Assembly (NCBI GenBank): GCA_044221555.1
Contig: JBGAOY010000002.1
Span: 310,001 to 374,000 of the forward strand
Length of the DNA: 64,000 nucleotides
Origin: JAEUJM01 sp044221555
GTDB taxonomy: Bacteria > Actinomycetota > Acidimicrobiia > Acidimicrobiales > DATDAH01
Direction of reading: 5' to 3'
The notes beneath the pieces were generated by a model. That model was given only the letters and a program-made list of their open reading frames with translations, did no database searches and was not told the origin of the DNA. Of this stretch, positions 8,106 to 16,621 are shown piece by piece. The position numbers were made by a program, and so were the translations under genes. Every line of letters begins with the position of its first letter. Positions within the stretch are counted from its first letter, which is position 1.

Positions 8106-9530
8106 GTGATCGACCGGGCCGAGCACGCGGCGACCCGGCGGCTGCACCGCGAGCTGCGCTCGCCCCTTCCCGCCGAGGGCGACGTCGGCGGGGTGGACCA
8201 CGTCGACGACCTGCGCGAGCTGTGGGACGGTCTCGTCGCCGACGCCATGCCCGTGGAGCCGATCGTCGAGTCGGTCCCTCCGGTCGACCCGGCCGCACCG
8301 GTGGCGCCCCTGCCGCCGCTGCCCACCCGGGCCAACCGCCGGGGCGCCGAGACGGTGGCGCCCGAGTGGCCCGCGGTGGAACCGCGGGTGACCGCCCGCA
8401 CCGTGATCCCCACCGGCGAGCCCGACCTGGTGATCCTGCCGTCGGGCGAGCCCGTCACCCGCACGGCGCCCCTCGGTCCCACCGACCCCGCCGTCACGAC
8501 AGGTCCGGTGCCGGGCACGATCGCCGCACCCACCGGTGACGCCGGCACGGACGCGGCCGCCGACGGGCCCGAGCCCGATCCGGAGGCCGGTGGGACGAAG
8601 CCGTCGCGACGGGAGCGTCGCGCGGCCAAGCGGCTGGCGAAGGACGAGAAGCGCGGTGCCCGCCTCGAACTGCGCCGGCACCGCATCCTGCCCCGCACCG
8701 TCATCGGCATCACCATGATGCTCCTGGCCGCCGCGGTGGGCGCCGCGTTCTCCGGGGCGCTGCTCTACGCGTACTACGACTGGCGCCTGTCGACCAACGA
8801 GGACCGGGTGGGCGTGCTGGCCGAGAGCCTGCAGCAGCGGCTCACCGACGCGGGAGCCTCCATCGACGAGGCCCAGCAACAGGCGCTGGCCGAGTTGCAG
8901 GACCGGGCCGGGCCCCTGATCGACCAGAAGAGCGACGCCGTGGCCATGGCCGACCTCACCCCGGTGGTGCTGCCATCAACCTGGTTCGTGTCGACGCTCG
9001 ACGAGAACGGCCAGCCGTCGGTCGGCACCGCGTTCGTCGTGTCGTCCGACGACACCAGCTCCCTCTTGTTGACCTCCTACCGGGCCGTGTCGGCATCGAC
9101 CACCCAGCCCGGGCCGGAGATCCAGCTCAGCAACGACGGCGGCGATCCGGTGGTGGCGCGGCTCTACAGCTGGGACCCCGAGCACGACCTGGCCCTGCTC
9201 ACCATCGACCGGGGCGGGCTGACGCCGTTGACCTGGGCCACCGGCGACGACGCCGCGGTGACCGGGGAGCGGGTGTACGCCGCCAGCGGGGTGGGGGCCG
9301 AAGGCGTGACCTTCAGCCCCGGGACCGTGCTCGACCAGAGCGCCGACGGCATCCAGATGACCGCACCGGTGGGCAGCTCGTGGCAAGGCGGCCCGGTGGT
9401 CACCCAGGACGGCAAGGTGGTGGCAGTGGCGTCACTCGCCTACCAACCGCTCGGCTTCAACCCCGGCCAGGTGCCCTTCGCCCCGCCGGTCGACGCCGCC
9501 TGCGAACGCGTCCTCGACTGCGGCGCATAA
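8106..9530 (+). CDS. membrane-anchored trypsin-fold protein, catalytic residues lost
   Basis: 474 aa from GTG at 8106. Residues 1-190 are a Pro/Ala/acidic cytoplasmic region, 196-222 a membrane helix (TVIGITMMLLAAAVGAAFSG), about 230-280 a Gln/Glu-rich probable coiled coil, and about 295-474 a trypsin-like (HtrA/S1C-type) domain. The usual catalytic His is replaced: where LTNxHV is expected there is LTSYRAV (Tyr325). The Asp is kept (HDLALL, Asp361). In place of the nucleophilic Ser in GxSGGP there is SSWQGGP (Gln427). It is therefore probably a pseudoprotease used for binding or scaffolding outside the membrane. No PDZ domain follows. A 256-base gap separates it from the PBP gene. Confidence 0.8.
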   Translation: MIDRAEHAATRRLHRELRSPLPAEGDVGGVDHVDDLRELWDGLVADAMPVEPIVESVPPVDPAAPVAPLPPLPTRANRRGAETVAPEWPAVEPRVTARTVIPTGEPDLVILPSGEPVTRTAPLGPTDPAVTTGPVPGTIAAPTGDAGTDAAADGPEPDPEAGGTKPSRRERRAAKRLAKDEKRGARLELRRHRILPRTVIGITMMLLAAAVGAAFSGALLYAYYDWRLSTNEDRVGVLAESLQQRLTDAGASIDEAQQQALAELQDRAGPLIDQKSDAVAMADLTPVVLPSTWFVSTLDENGQPSVGTAFVVSSDDTSSLLLTSYRAVSASTTQPGPEIQLSNDGGDPVVARLYSWDPEHDLALLTIDRGGLTPLTWATGDDAAVTGERVYAASGVGAEGVTFSPGTVLDQSADGIQMTAPVGSSWQGGPVVTQDGKVVAVASLAYQPLGFNPGQVPFAPPVDAACERVLDCGA

Positions 9531-9540
9531 CACTGGCTCG

Positions 9541-9604
9541 GACTCCGTCCGAGCGGCTTCGCCATCCGGTTCGTCGGTGCCGCTGCTCCGCTCCGCTGCG
9601 CAGC
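9541..9604 (+). repeat. interspersed ~65-bp repeat, copy 1
   Basis: The block CATCCGGTTCG followed about 10 bases later by CGCTGCTCCGCTCCGCTGCG matches the family seen at 52841-52980, 55157-55291 and 56981-57225. It lies just past the stop of the pseudoprotease gene, ahead of a convergent lipoprotein gene. The flank (to about 9720) has further degenerate matches (GCCATCCCCTTCGTCGG). Confidence 0.75.
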
Positions 9605-9722
9605 CTGGGCCCTTGCGGTTGCTCGGACCGGTGTGGCCGGTGTCGCCATCCCCTTCGTCGGACCTTGGATCTCGCTGCTGCCGCTTGCCCCGGAGACTCC
9701 AAGGTCAGTCCCGCTCGGTTGG

Positions 9723-10262
9723 TCAGTCGTGGCAGAAGGTCAGTTCTGCGTTCAACGTCGTCGCGAGATTCGCCATGACCTGCAAGGCCTCTTCTGCCCC
9801 TGCCTCTTGAAACATCGGCAAGTAGATGTGCCAGTTGTCTGACGCGACGTAATAGAAACCCTCCGAAGGATCACCCGTGTCACTCGCCTGGGGGTCGAGT
9901 TCGGTGCAGGCGCCGCTGTTGTTCGAATTTGGCCCGTAGAAGGTTTCGGGATCCTGCAGACGGTCCTCGGCCGTGGGGAAGACCAGGGGGGAAAGCTCCA
10001 GCCCGTCAGCTACAGGGCACGAGGCGTAAGGCGCTTGCCCGTCTGGGGCGTCATCAATGGTGACACATTCGACCGTCGGGCTCATCAGCTCGACGAGGTC
10101 GTCGACGGAGTCCACGCTGGAATCGGCGCTCACACTGGCCGCATCGGGGTCAGTGGTCTCTCGCGAGGCCTCACGTCCCGAACCGGTGCTGCCACACCCC
10201 GCAAGTGCGAAGCTGACAACCACGGCGACAAGTGCCCGAGACGGAATCTGCATCCTCGTCAT
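9723..10262 (-). CDS. small lipoprotein of unknown function
   Basis: 179 aa. The signal ends in SFALAGC (lipobox, Cys at residue 23), followed by a Ser/Thr/Asp-rich spacer and an acidic globular part with three further cysteines (VECVTIDD, YASCPVADG, GACTELD) and one at the C-terminus (LTFCHD). Predicted to be tethered outside the membrane. It is convergent with the pseudoprotease gene. GC is a little lower than average. Two start choices exist (ATG at 10262 and 10253); the second has GACGAGG close upstream. I do not recognise a family. Confidence 0.75.
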   Translation of the reverse strand: MTRMQIPSRALVAVVVSFALAGCGSTGSGREASRETTDPDAASVSADSSVDSVDDLVELMSPTVECVTIDDAPDGQAPYASCPVADGLELSPLVFPTAEDRLQDPETFYGPNSNNSGACTELDPQASDTGDPSEGFYYVASDNWHIYLPMFQEAGAEEALQVMANLATTLNAELTFCHD

Positions 10263-10465
10263 CGGCCGAGATTACCGCGCTCCTCACCGTCCAGGATTCG
10301 CCGAAAGGAGCGTGTCAGGGTGTGAGCGCCAGCGGCGCTCGCCCGTGCACGACTCGGTGCCGCCAACTCGGTGCACAGCGCCGAGGTCAGGCGGTCGCTC
10401 TCGTTGCCGGGTCTCCTGCAACGGCCCTTTCTCCCGGTCACATGCCCGCTTGCCTCGCATGGGCG
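10263..10465. other. intergenic, no gene seen
   Basis: About 200 bases between two minus-strand genes; it should hold the promoter of the small lipoprotein. No ORF with good coding character and no strong hairpin were found. Confidence 0.4.
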
Positions 10466-11515
10466 TCAGCCGGTGGTCGGCGTAGGCGGCGCCGCGGTGG
10501 TGGCGGTGGTGGTGCCTGCCGGCAGATCGGCCTCGATGGCGGCGAAGATCACGTTGGCGGCGCGGTCGCCGCCGGCCCGGGTGAGGTGGATGCCGTCGCT
10601 GTTGCGCATGTTCACCAGCTCGCCGCCGGCGCCGGTGAGGTAGTCGGAGTAGCTGCCGTTCTCGTCCTCGAACAGGTCGTACAGCGACACCACGGTGGTG
10701 TTGGGGTGGTCGGCGGCCACGTCGGCGAAGATGCCGTTCATCAGCCGGAGCCTGGCCGAGTAGTCGGCATCGCGGGCGATGGGCTGGGCGATCCAGTACA
10801 CCCGCACCCCCTGCTGCTCGAGGTAGGTCATCACCGCGTCGACTCGCCGGGCGTACTCGGCGTTCCACTCGGGGTCGCCGGGTTGGAACACCCCGGAGTC
10901 GAGCTCCATGCCCTGGCCGTCGTTGGCCCCGAACACCACCACCATCGCGTCGGGGTGGTTGGTCTCCACCACCGACTGGATCTCGGCGGGCCAGTTGTAG
11001 AAGTCGGGCCGGGTGAGGCCACTCGAGAATTCGAAGTCGAGCGTGGCCTCCATCACCCCCGTGGAGTCGGCCCGCTCGATCAGCGACTGGCCCAGCACCT
11101 CGGCCTGCGAGTCGCCCACGATCCAGATCGTGAGCGGGTCGTCGGCGGTGGGCTCGGGGAGGGCGGCGGCGTCGGCGTCGGGGGCGGGGGGTGGGGCCTC
11201 CGCGGGCGACTCCGCCAACTCGTCGAAGGCGCCGGCGTCACCGAAGGTGTGGCCCAGGGCGTCGTCGGCCGCCTGTCGCGGGCGGTCGAGCAGGACCAGG
11301 TGGCTGAGCCCGTCGATCGGCTTCACCAGGGCCAGTTCCACCGTCCGCTGCCAGCCGAACGGCTGGCGCTCGATGATGCGCACCAGGCTCGAGGCGTTCA
11401 TCAGCGTGAACAGGCCGAACGCCACGATGCCCACGATCGTGACCTGCCGCAGGGTGAGCGGGCGGGTCTCGGGGGCCGGAGGCGGGCGCAGTGGGGTGCG
11501 TTGGTGCTCGGGCAT
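10466..11515 (-). CDS. SGNH/GDSL-type hydrolase or acyl-transferase partner (DUF459-like), membrane-anchored
   Basis: 349 aa. After a short Pro-rich cytoplasmic tail comes one membrane helix (about residues 26-45, VTIVGIVAFGLFTLMNASSL). A spacer follows, then an SGNH fold from about 125: block I WIVGDSQAE with nucleophile Ser136, block III FGANDGQGM, block V DGIHLTRAGG carrying the catalytic Asp and His. The tail is Thr/Ala/Pro-rich. It begins 15 bases after the stop of the MBOAT gene, so the two form an operon. Together they resemble systems that move acyl (often acetyl) groups across the membrane onto extracellular glycans. The exact acceptor cannot be read from sequence. Confidence 0.85.
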   Translation of the reverse strand: MPEHQRTPLRPPPAPETRPLTLRQVTIVGIVAFGLFTLMNASSLVRIIERQPFGWQRTVELALVKPIDGLSHLVLLDRPRQAADDALGHTFGDAGAFDELAESPAEAPPPAPDADAAALPEPTADDPLTIWIVGDSQAEVLGQSLIERADSTGVMEATLDFEFSSGLTRPDFYNWPAEIQSVVETNHPDAMVVVFGANDGQGMELDSGVFQPGDPEWNAEYARRVDAVMTYLEQQGVRVYWIAQPIARDADYSARLRLMNGIFADVAADHPNTTVVSLYDLFEDENGSYSDYLTGAGGELVNMRNSDGIHLTRAGGDRAANVIFAAIEADLPAGTTTATTAAPPTPTTG

Positions 11516-11530
11516 GCGACCTGGAGGGGG

Positions 11531-12955
11531 TCAGAACTGGAAGTAGATGAAGGGTACGGCCTCGCCGCCACTGAAGAGGATGATGGCCACGATGAACGAG
11601 CCGTAGAGCAGGCCCTGGACCGCCGGGCGCAGGGCCAGCATCGGGGTGTGGGTCTCCCGGTTGCGCTGGGTGAGGTCGATCGTGAGGCTGATCAGGGCCA
11701 CCACGGCCAGCAGGGGCACGAATCCGGCGGCCACGGTGCCGGACTGCAGCGTGAAGATCCCCCGGATCACGTCGAAGGCCTGGGTGAAGTTCGCGGCCCG
11801 GAAGAAGATCCAGGCGAAGCACACGAACTGGAACGTGATGATCGCCGGGACGATGTCGACCCGGGTGAAGCGCCCGGGTCGGTTGTGGGTGCGGGACGAG
11901 CCGGTGCGCTCCTGGTAGTAGCGGTGGGCGCAGAGGTAGAGGCCGTGCAGGCCGCCCCACGCCACGAACGTCCACGCGGCACCGTGCCAGAGCCCGCCGA
12001 TCAACATGGTGAGCATCAGGTTGCGGTAGGTGGTGCTGCCCGTGCCCCGGTTGCCGCCCAGCGGGATGTACAGGTAGTCGCGCAGCCAGTTCGACAGCGA
12101 GATGTGCCAGGTGCGCCAGAACACGGTCGGGTTCCGTGACAGGTACGGCTGCTCGAAGTTGATGGGCAGCTCGATGCCCAGCAGGCGCGACGAACCGCGG
12201 GCGATGTCGGAGTAGCCGGCGAAGTCGCCGTAGATCTGGAGCGCGAAGCCCCAGGTGGCCGCCACCAGGGTGATCCAGGACTGCTCGCCCGGACGGGCGA
12301 ACGCCTCGTTCACGTAGGGCGCGATGGCGTCGGCGATCACCACCTTCTTGAACAGCCCGAGCAGGATGAGGGCGAGGCCCGACTTGACCTGCTCCCAGCG
12401 CAGCGGGGGCCGGTCGTGCTCGAACTGGGGCAGCTGGATGTGGGCCCGGCCGATGGGCCCCGCCACCAACTGGGGGAAGTAGGCGACGAAGACGGCGAAG
12501 TCCAAGATGTTGTCGGCCGGCTCGATGTCGCGGCGGAACACGTCGAAGGTGTAGGAGATGCCGTGGAACGTGTAGAAGCTGATGCCCACCGGCAACAGCA
12601 CCCGGAGGGTGGGCTCGTTGGCCTGGATGCCGAGGCCGTCGAGCAGGTCGACCGCCGAGCCGATGAAGAAGTTGAAGTACTTGAAGAAGCCGAGCACCAC
12701 CAGGTTGAGGCCCAGGCTGATGGCGAAGGCCCGCTTGCGCTGCCGGTCCTCCTCGTGGGCGGCCAGGTAGCGGCCCACCAGGTAGTCCACCGCGGTGGTC
12801 AGCCACATCAGCCCGAGGAAGCGCCAGTCCCACAGGCCGTAGAACAGCCACGACGCGAACAGCAGCAGCAGGTTCTGGCCGCGCCGCTTCAGCTGCCAGT
12901 AGACGGCGAAGACCACCGGCAGGAAGAGCGCGTACTGGAGGGAGTTGAAGACCAC
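11531..12955 (-). CDS. MBOAT family membrane-bound O-acyltransferase (AlgI-like)
   Basis: 474 aa with about 10-12 hydrophobic segments, from GTG at 12955. The start VFNSLQYALFLPVVFAVYW and the block LIGGLWHGAAW, with the invariant His324, are typical of the AlgI/DltB branch. These proteins take an acyl group from the cytoplasm and deliver it across the membrane to polysaccharide or teichoic acid. The adjacent, co-directional SGNH gene is the usual partner (as AlgJ/AlgX or DltD are for their systems). There are no polymer-synthesis genes beside it, so the target is open. Confidence 0.93.
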   Translation of the reverse strand: MVFNSLQYALFLPVVFAVYWQLKRRGQNLLLLFASWLFYGLWDWRFLGLMWLTTAVDYLVGRYLAAHEEDRQRKRAFAISLGLNLVVLGFFKYFNFFIGSAVDLLDGLGIQANEPTLRVLLPVGISFYTFHGISYTFDVFRRDIEPADNILDFAVFVAYFPQLVAGPIGRAHIQLPQFEHDRPPLRWEQVKSGLALILLGLFKKVVIADAIAPYVNEAFARPGEQSWITLVAATWGFALQIYGDFAGYSDIARGSSRLLGIELPINFEQPYLSRNPTVFWRTWHISLSNWLRDYLYIPLGGNRGTGSTTYRNLMLTMLIGGLWHGAAWTFVAWGGLHGLYLCAHRYYQERTGSSRTHNRPGRFTRVDIVPAIITFQFVCFAWIFFRAANFTQAFDVIRGIFTLQSGTVAAGFVPLLAVVALISLTIDLTQRNRETHTPMLALRPAVQGLLYGSFIVAIILFSGGEAVPFIYFQF

Positions 12956-12967
12956 GGGTCGCTAGAT

Positions 12968-13009
12968 GTCCGGGGGAGGGTGTCCGGGGGAGGGTGTCCG
13001 GGGGAGGGG
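12968..13009. repeat. three tandem 14-bp G-rich repeats
   Basis: GTCCGGGGGAGGGT is repeated three times exactly apart from the last base. It lies between the stop of the trehalose enzyme gene (13024) and the start of the MBOAT gene (12955), both on the minus strand. The plus strand has runs of five and three G and could form a G-quadruplex in DNA; the transcript of the minus strand would be C-rich. Confidence 0.8.
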
Positions 13010-13023
13010 TGCCGGTCGGGGCG

Positions 13024-15603
13024 TCAGGCCTGGGAGAGGGTGAGCGCGTTGTTGATGACGCCGAGGTGAGAGTACGCCTGCGGGTGGTTGCCGAGAGAGC
13101 GCCCGTGCTCGGGGTCGTACTCCTCGGGCAGCAGGCCCGTGGGGCCGGCCAGTTCGACGAGGCGCTCGAACAGCTCGTGGGCGTCGGCGGTGCGCCCCAC
13201 CAGGTGCAGGGCGTCGATCAGCCACGACGTCATGAGATGGAAGCCACCCTCGGTGCCGGGGAGCCCGTCGTCGTGGTGGTAGCGGTAGACGGTGGGGCCG
13301 ACCCGCAGGTCGCGCTCGACGGCCTCGACCGTCGCCACGAACCGGGGATCGTCGGCCTCGACCAGGCCCGAGAGGCCCACGGCGAGCACCGACGCGTCGA
13401 GGTCGGTGCCGTCGTAGGCCGCGGTGAACGCGCCCACGTCGTGCTTCCAGCCGTGCTCGAGCACGTCGGCGGCGATGCGCTCGCGGAGGGCCCGCCATTC
13501 GTGCTGGTCGGGGTCGGTGAAGTGCTCGGCCACGGCGATGGCCCGGTCGACCGTGACCCAGCACATGACCTTCGAGTGCACGTGGTGCCGGGGGGCCTTG
13601 CGGATCTCCCAGATGCCGTTGTCGGGCTCGTGCCACCGGCGCTCGACCGCCCGCACCATGGCCTCGACCAGCCGCCAGTGCTGCGACGACAGGGGGGCGC
13701 CGGCGTCGACGAGCAGCCGCACCAGGTCGACGATGGGGCCGAAGACGTCGAGCTGCACCTGGCGCTCGGCCGCGTTCCCCACCCGGACGGGCCGGCTGCC
13801 GGCGTAGCCCGCCAACTCCGCGATCTCGGCCTCGGGTGGCAGGTGCCGGCCGGTCACCAGGTAGAGCGGGTGGAGCCGCTCGGGGTCGTCACGCTGCTCG
13901 AGGATCCGCAGCACCCAGTCGAGGTAGGCCATGGCCTCCTCGTCGCTGCCCAGGCGCACGAGCGCGGCGGCGCTGAGGGCGGCATCCCGCAGCCAGCAGT
14001 AGCGGTAGTCCCAGTTCCGCACGCCGCCCAGGTGCTCGGGCAGGCTGGTGGTGGGGGCGGCCAGGATGGCGCCGGTGGGCGCGTGGCAGAGCGCCTTCAG
14101 CACCAGCGCGCTGCGCCGCACGATCGGGCCCTGCACCTCGGGGCGACGAAGCCGGTCGGCCCAGTCGGTCCAGAACCGGTCGGTGGCCTGGCGGCGGGCG
14201 GGCTCGTCGGCGGCCTCGGCCCGGAGGTTGGCGGTGCCGCAGCGCAACTCGAGCACCCGGGGGCCGTCGCGGAGGTCGACCCGGGCGCGAGCGGTCTGGT
14301 GGGGGCCGTCCTCGACGATCTCCCAGTCGATCCCCGGGGCACGGAGCACCATCAGGTCGGAGGCGCCCTCCACCTCGATGCCGTCGTCGCGGCGCCCGAG
14401 CCGGGTCGGGAAGCGTCCGAAGTCGAGCCGCGGGGCGAATTCGACGACGGCGTCGGCGTCACCCTCGAGCACCCGGATGAGATCGCTGCGGCCGGCGAGG
14501 CGCCCGGGCCGCCCGCCCGAGCAGTCGAGGTAGTCGGTGGTGGTCATCCGGGGCCACGTGGTCTCGAGCACCATGGTGTCGCCCAGGTAGCGCTGGAGCG
14601 ACGGCGCACCGCCGTCGGCCGGCCCGACCCGGAACGCGCCGGCCCCCGGCCCGCCCACGAGCTCGGCGAACACGGCGGCCGAGTCGATGCGGGGCACGCA
14701 CCACCAGACGATGCCGGCGTCGGGGGTGACGATGGCCGCCGTGCGCAGGTCGGAGAGCATCGAGTGCTCGTCGATGTCGGTGACGCCGGCGCCGGCCAGC
14801 CACGACGAGCGCTGCTCGTTCAGCTGGGCCAGCAGCCGGCCGACCGCCACCGTGCCCCCGACCCGGAACTCGGCCATGGTCGGCGCGTCGCCCACCTTCA
14901 CCCCCACGTCGGGCCCGGTGAGGGTGGCGAAGGCGTCCTCGTCGGTGACGTCGTCGCCGAGGTAGAGCACCGTCGAGGCGCCCACCTGGTGGCGGATGGC
15001 CTCGAGGGCCTTGCCCTTGTCGGTGGGGATCAGGGCCAGCTCCACCACGTGGTTGAGGTGGCGCACGTGCACGCCGTCGAGCGCACCGGGGCCGGCCTCG
15101 ATCTCGGCCAGCGCCGCGTCTGCCGCGGCGGGGGCCACGGTGCGGTAGTGGAAGGCCACGGCCGCGGGCTTGGGCTCGACGACGGCGCCCTCGGTGCGCA
15201 GCGCGATGGCCCGCAGGGCCGTCTCCACCCTGGCCCGGACGGCGGTGGTCTCCGGGCTGAGCCCGGCGCCGAACCCGATGTCGAACTCGGTGCCGTGGCT
15301 GCCCACCAGGTGGATCTCGGCCGGCATGCGGCTGAGGGTGGCGAGGTCGCGCAGCGAGCGTCCGGAGATCACCGCGACGTGGGTCTGCGGCAGCAGGGCC
15401 AGGGCCCGCATGGCCACCACCGTCTCGCGGTAGGGGTGCGCGGCCATGGGGTCGTCCACGAGGGGCGCGACCGTGCCGTCGTAGTCGCAGGCCACGAGGA
15501 GCTGCGGGGCCCGCGCCAGGTGGGCCATGCGGGCCTCGAGCGGCGCGCCCACCTGCTCCCCGGCGATCCCGTCGCCGGGGGCCGTGTCGTTGTCGATTTG
15601 CAC
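13024..15603 (-). CDS. trehalose-6-phosphate phosphatase fused to GH15 trehalase/glucoamylase-type enzyme
   Basis: 859 aa. I chose GTG at 15603 because GAGGAG lies about 11 nt upstream; longer in-frame extension would run into the divergent rhomboid gene. Residues about 30-260 are a HAD-type trehalose phosphatase (DYDGTVAP, ISGRSLRDL, GDDVTDEDAF). Residues about 275-855 are a GH15 (alpha/alpha)6-barrel enzyme: HLGGVRNWDYRYCWLRDA marks the substrate pocket, then ERQVQLDVFG and near the end PEEYDPEHGRSLGNHPQAYS. The first half converts trehalose-6-phosphate to trehalose; the second probably hydrolyses trehalose or an alpha-glucan, since actinobacterial GH15 proteins of this kind include trehalases. 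No OtsA is nearby. Cytoplasmic: no signal peptide. Confidence 0.9.
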   Translation of the reverse strand: MQIDNDTAPGDGIAGEQVGAPLEARMAHLARAPQLLVACDYDGTVAPLVDDPMAAHPYRETVVAMRALALLPQTHVAVISGRSLRDLATLSRMPAEIHLVGSHGTEFDIGFGAGLSPETTAVRARVETALRAIALRTEGAVVEPKPAAVAFHYRTVAPAAADAALAEIEAGPGALDGVHVRHLNHVVELALIPTDKGKALEAIRHQVGASTVLYLGDDVTDEDAFATLTGPDVGVKVGDAPTMAEFRVGGTVAVGRLLAQLNEQRSSWLAGAGVTDIDEHSMLSDLRTAAIVTPDAGIVWWCVPRIDSAAVFAELVGGPGAGAFRVGPADGGAPSLQRYLGDTMVLETTWPRMTTTDYLDCSGGRPGRLAGRSDLIRVLEGDADAVVEFAPRLDFGRFPTRLGRRDDGIEVEGASDLMVLRAPGIDWEIVEDGPHQTARARVDLRDGPRVLELRCGTANLRAEAADEPARRQATDRFWTDWADRLRRPEVQGPIVRRSALVLKALCHAPTGAILAAPTTSLPEHLGGVRNWDYRYCWLRDAALSAAALVRLGSDEEAMAYLDWVLRILEQRDDPERLHPLYLVTGRHLPPEAEIAELAGYAGSRPVRVGNAAERQVQLDVFGPIVDLVRLLVDAGAPLSSQHWRLVEAMVRAVERRWHEPDNGIWEIRKAPRHHVHSKVMCWVTVDRAIAVAEHFTDPDQHEWRALRERIAADVLEHGWKHDVGAFTAAYDGTDLDASVLAVGLSGLVEADDPRFVATVEAVERDLRVGPTVYRYHHDDGLPGTEGGFHLMTSWLIDALHLVGRTADAHELFERLVELAGPTGLLPEEYDPEHGRSLGNHPQAYSHLGVINNALTLSQA

Positions 15604-15648
15604 GTTGTTCGGGCTCCTCGCCGCGCCGTCGACGGCCGTGTTGCCCGA

Positions 15649-15654
15649 TAGGTT
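15649..15654 (+). promoter_or_regulatory. TAGGTT -10-like box before rhomboid gene
   Basis: Six bases separate this TAnnnT hexamer from the GTG start, which leaves no room for a Shine-Dalgarno site. It fits leaderless transcription. Confidence 0.5.
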
Positions 15655-15660
15655 CGCAGA

Positions 15661-16497
15661 GTGCCCACCGAGGTGACCACCTGCTACCGCCATCCCGGCC
15701 AGCGCGCCGGTGTGTCCTGCCAGCGGTGCGATCGCCCGATCTGCCCCCAGTGCATGGTGCCCGCGTCGGTGGGCTTCCACTGCCCCGAGTGCGCCCGGTC
15801 GGGGCGCCAGAAGGTGATCCGGGGGGCGGCGGCGCTGGCGCCGGCGCGTCCGATCGTCACCCAGGTGCTCATCGCCATCAACGTGGCCGTGTACTTCGTG
15901 GGCCTGGGCCTGCGGGGGGCCGACTCGCTCGGCAACCGGGGCGGGCTGATCGGGGCCTTCCCCCAGGAGGGGGTTCCCCTCATCGGCGTGGCCGCCGGCG
16001 AGTGGTACCGCGTGATCACCTCGGGGTTCCTGCACGCCGACCTGATCCACCTGGCGTTCAACATGTTCATGCTGTGGCTGCTGGGGTCGATGCTCGAGCC
16101 CAGCGTGGGGCGCTGGCCCTTCCTCGCCATCTACGCCATGTCGCTGGTGGCGGGATCGCTCGGCGTCCTGATCCTCGATCCCGGCGTGCTCACGGTGGGG
16201 GCGTCGGGCGCGGTGTTCGGGCTGATGGGCGCGGCCATCGTCGGCCAGAAGGCGGCGGGCATCAGCCCGTGGCAGTCGGGGATCGGCGGCCTGCTGTTGC
16301 TCAACCTGGCGCTCACCTTCGTGGTGCCGGGCATCTCCATCGGCGGCCACCTGGGTGGGCTGCTCGGCGGCATGGCCGCCGGCGCCATCGTCGTCGTCCT
16401 GCGCCGCCAGCTCCCCTCCGAGGGTGTGGCCGTCGCCATCTGCGCCGCCCTCACCGGTGCGATGTTCTACGCCTGCCTCGTCGTCGCCGGCGCCTGA
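15661..16497 (+). CDS. rhomboid-family intramembrane serine protease with N-terminal zinc-binding motif
   Basis: 278 aa from GTG at 15661. Residues 7-45 contain a B-box-like cluster (CYRHPGQRAGVSCQRCDRPI, CPQCM, FHCPECA) that should bind zinc. The rhomboid core has about six or seven membrane helices with the catalytic Ser182 in GASGAVFG and His230 in GGHLGG, plus the conserved HxxxNM pattern (HLAFNMFM). Rhomboids cleave substrate helices inside the membrane. It is divergent from the trehalose enzyme gene with only 57 bases between starts. Confidence 0.93.
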   Translation: MPTEVTTCYRHPGQRAGVSCQRCDRPICPQCMVPASVGFHCPECARSGRQKVIRGAAALAPARPIVTQVLIAINVAVYFVGLGLRGADSLGNRGGLIGAFPQEGVPLIGVAAGEWYRVITSGFLHADLIHLAFNMFMLWLLGSMLEPSVGRWPFLAIYAMSLVAGSLGVLILDPGVLTVGASGAVFGLMGAAIVGQKAAGISPWQSGIGGLLLLNLALTFVVPGISIGGHLGGLLGGMAAGAIVVVLRRQLPSEGVAVAICAALTGAMFYACLVVAGA

Positions 16498-16543
16498 GCG
16501 CCCCCGTCGGCCCGCGCCGCGGCCGAGGGGCCCCACGTCCATC

Positions 16544-16599
16544 CGTTCTGGTGGCTCGAATGCTGTCGTGAGGGGGGTGGCGTTCGAGCCACCGGAGCG
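16544..16599. terminator. long hairpin between convergent genes
   Basis: GGTGGCTCGAATGC (16550-16563) pairs with GCGTTCGAGCCACC (16580-16593) with one G-T mismatch. Wobble pairs extend the stem outward to about 16544/16599. It sits between the end of the rhomboid gene and the end of the convergent SRPBCC gene, so it may terminate both. No T-tract follows on either side. Confidence 0.6.
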
Positions 16600-16621
16600 A
16601 CGGGGCCCAGGGTCGGGACGG

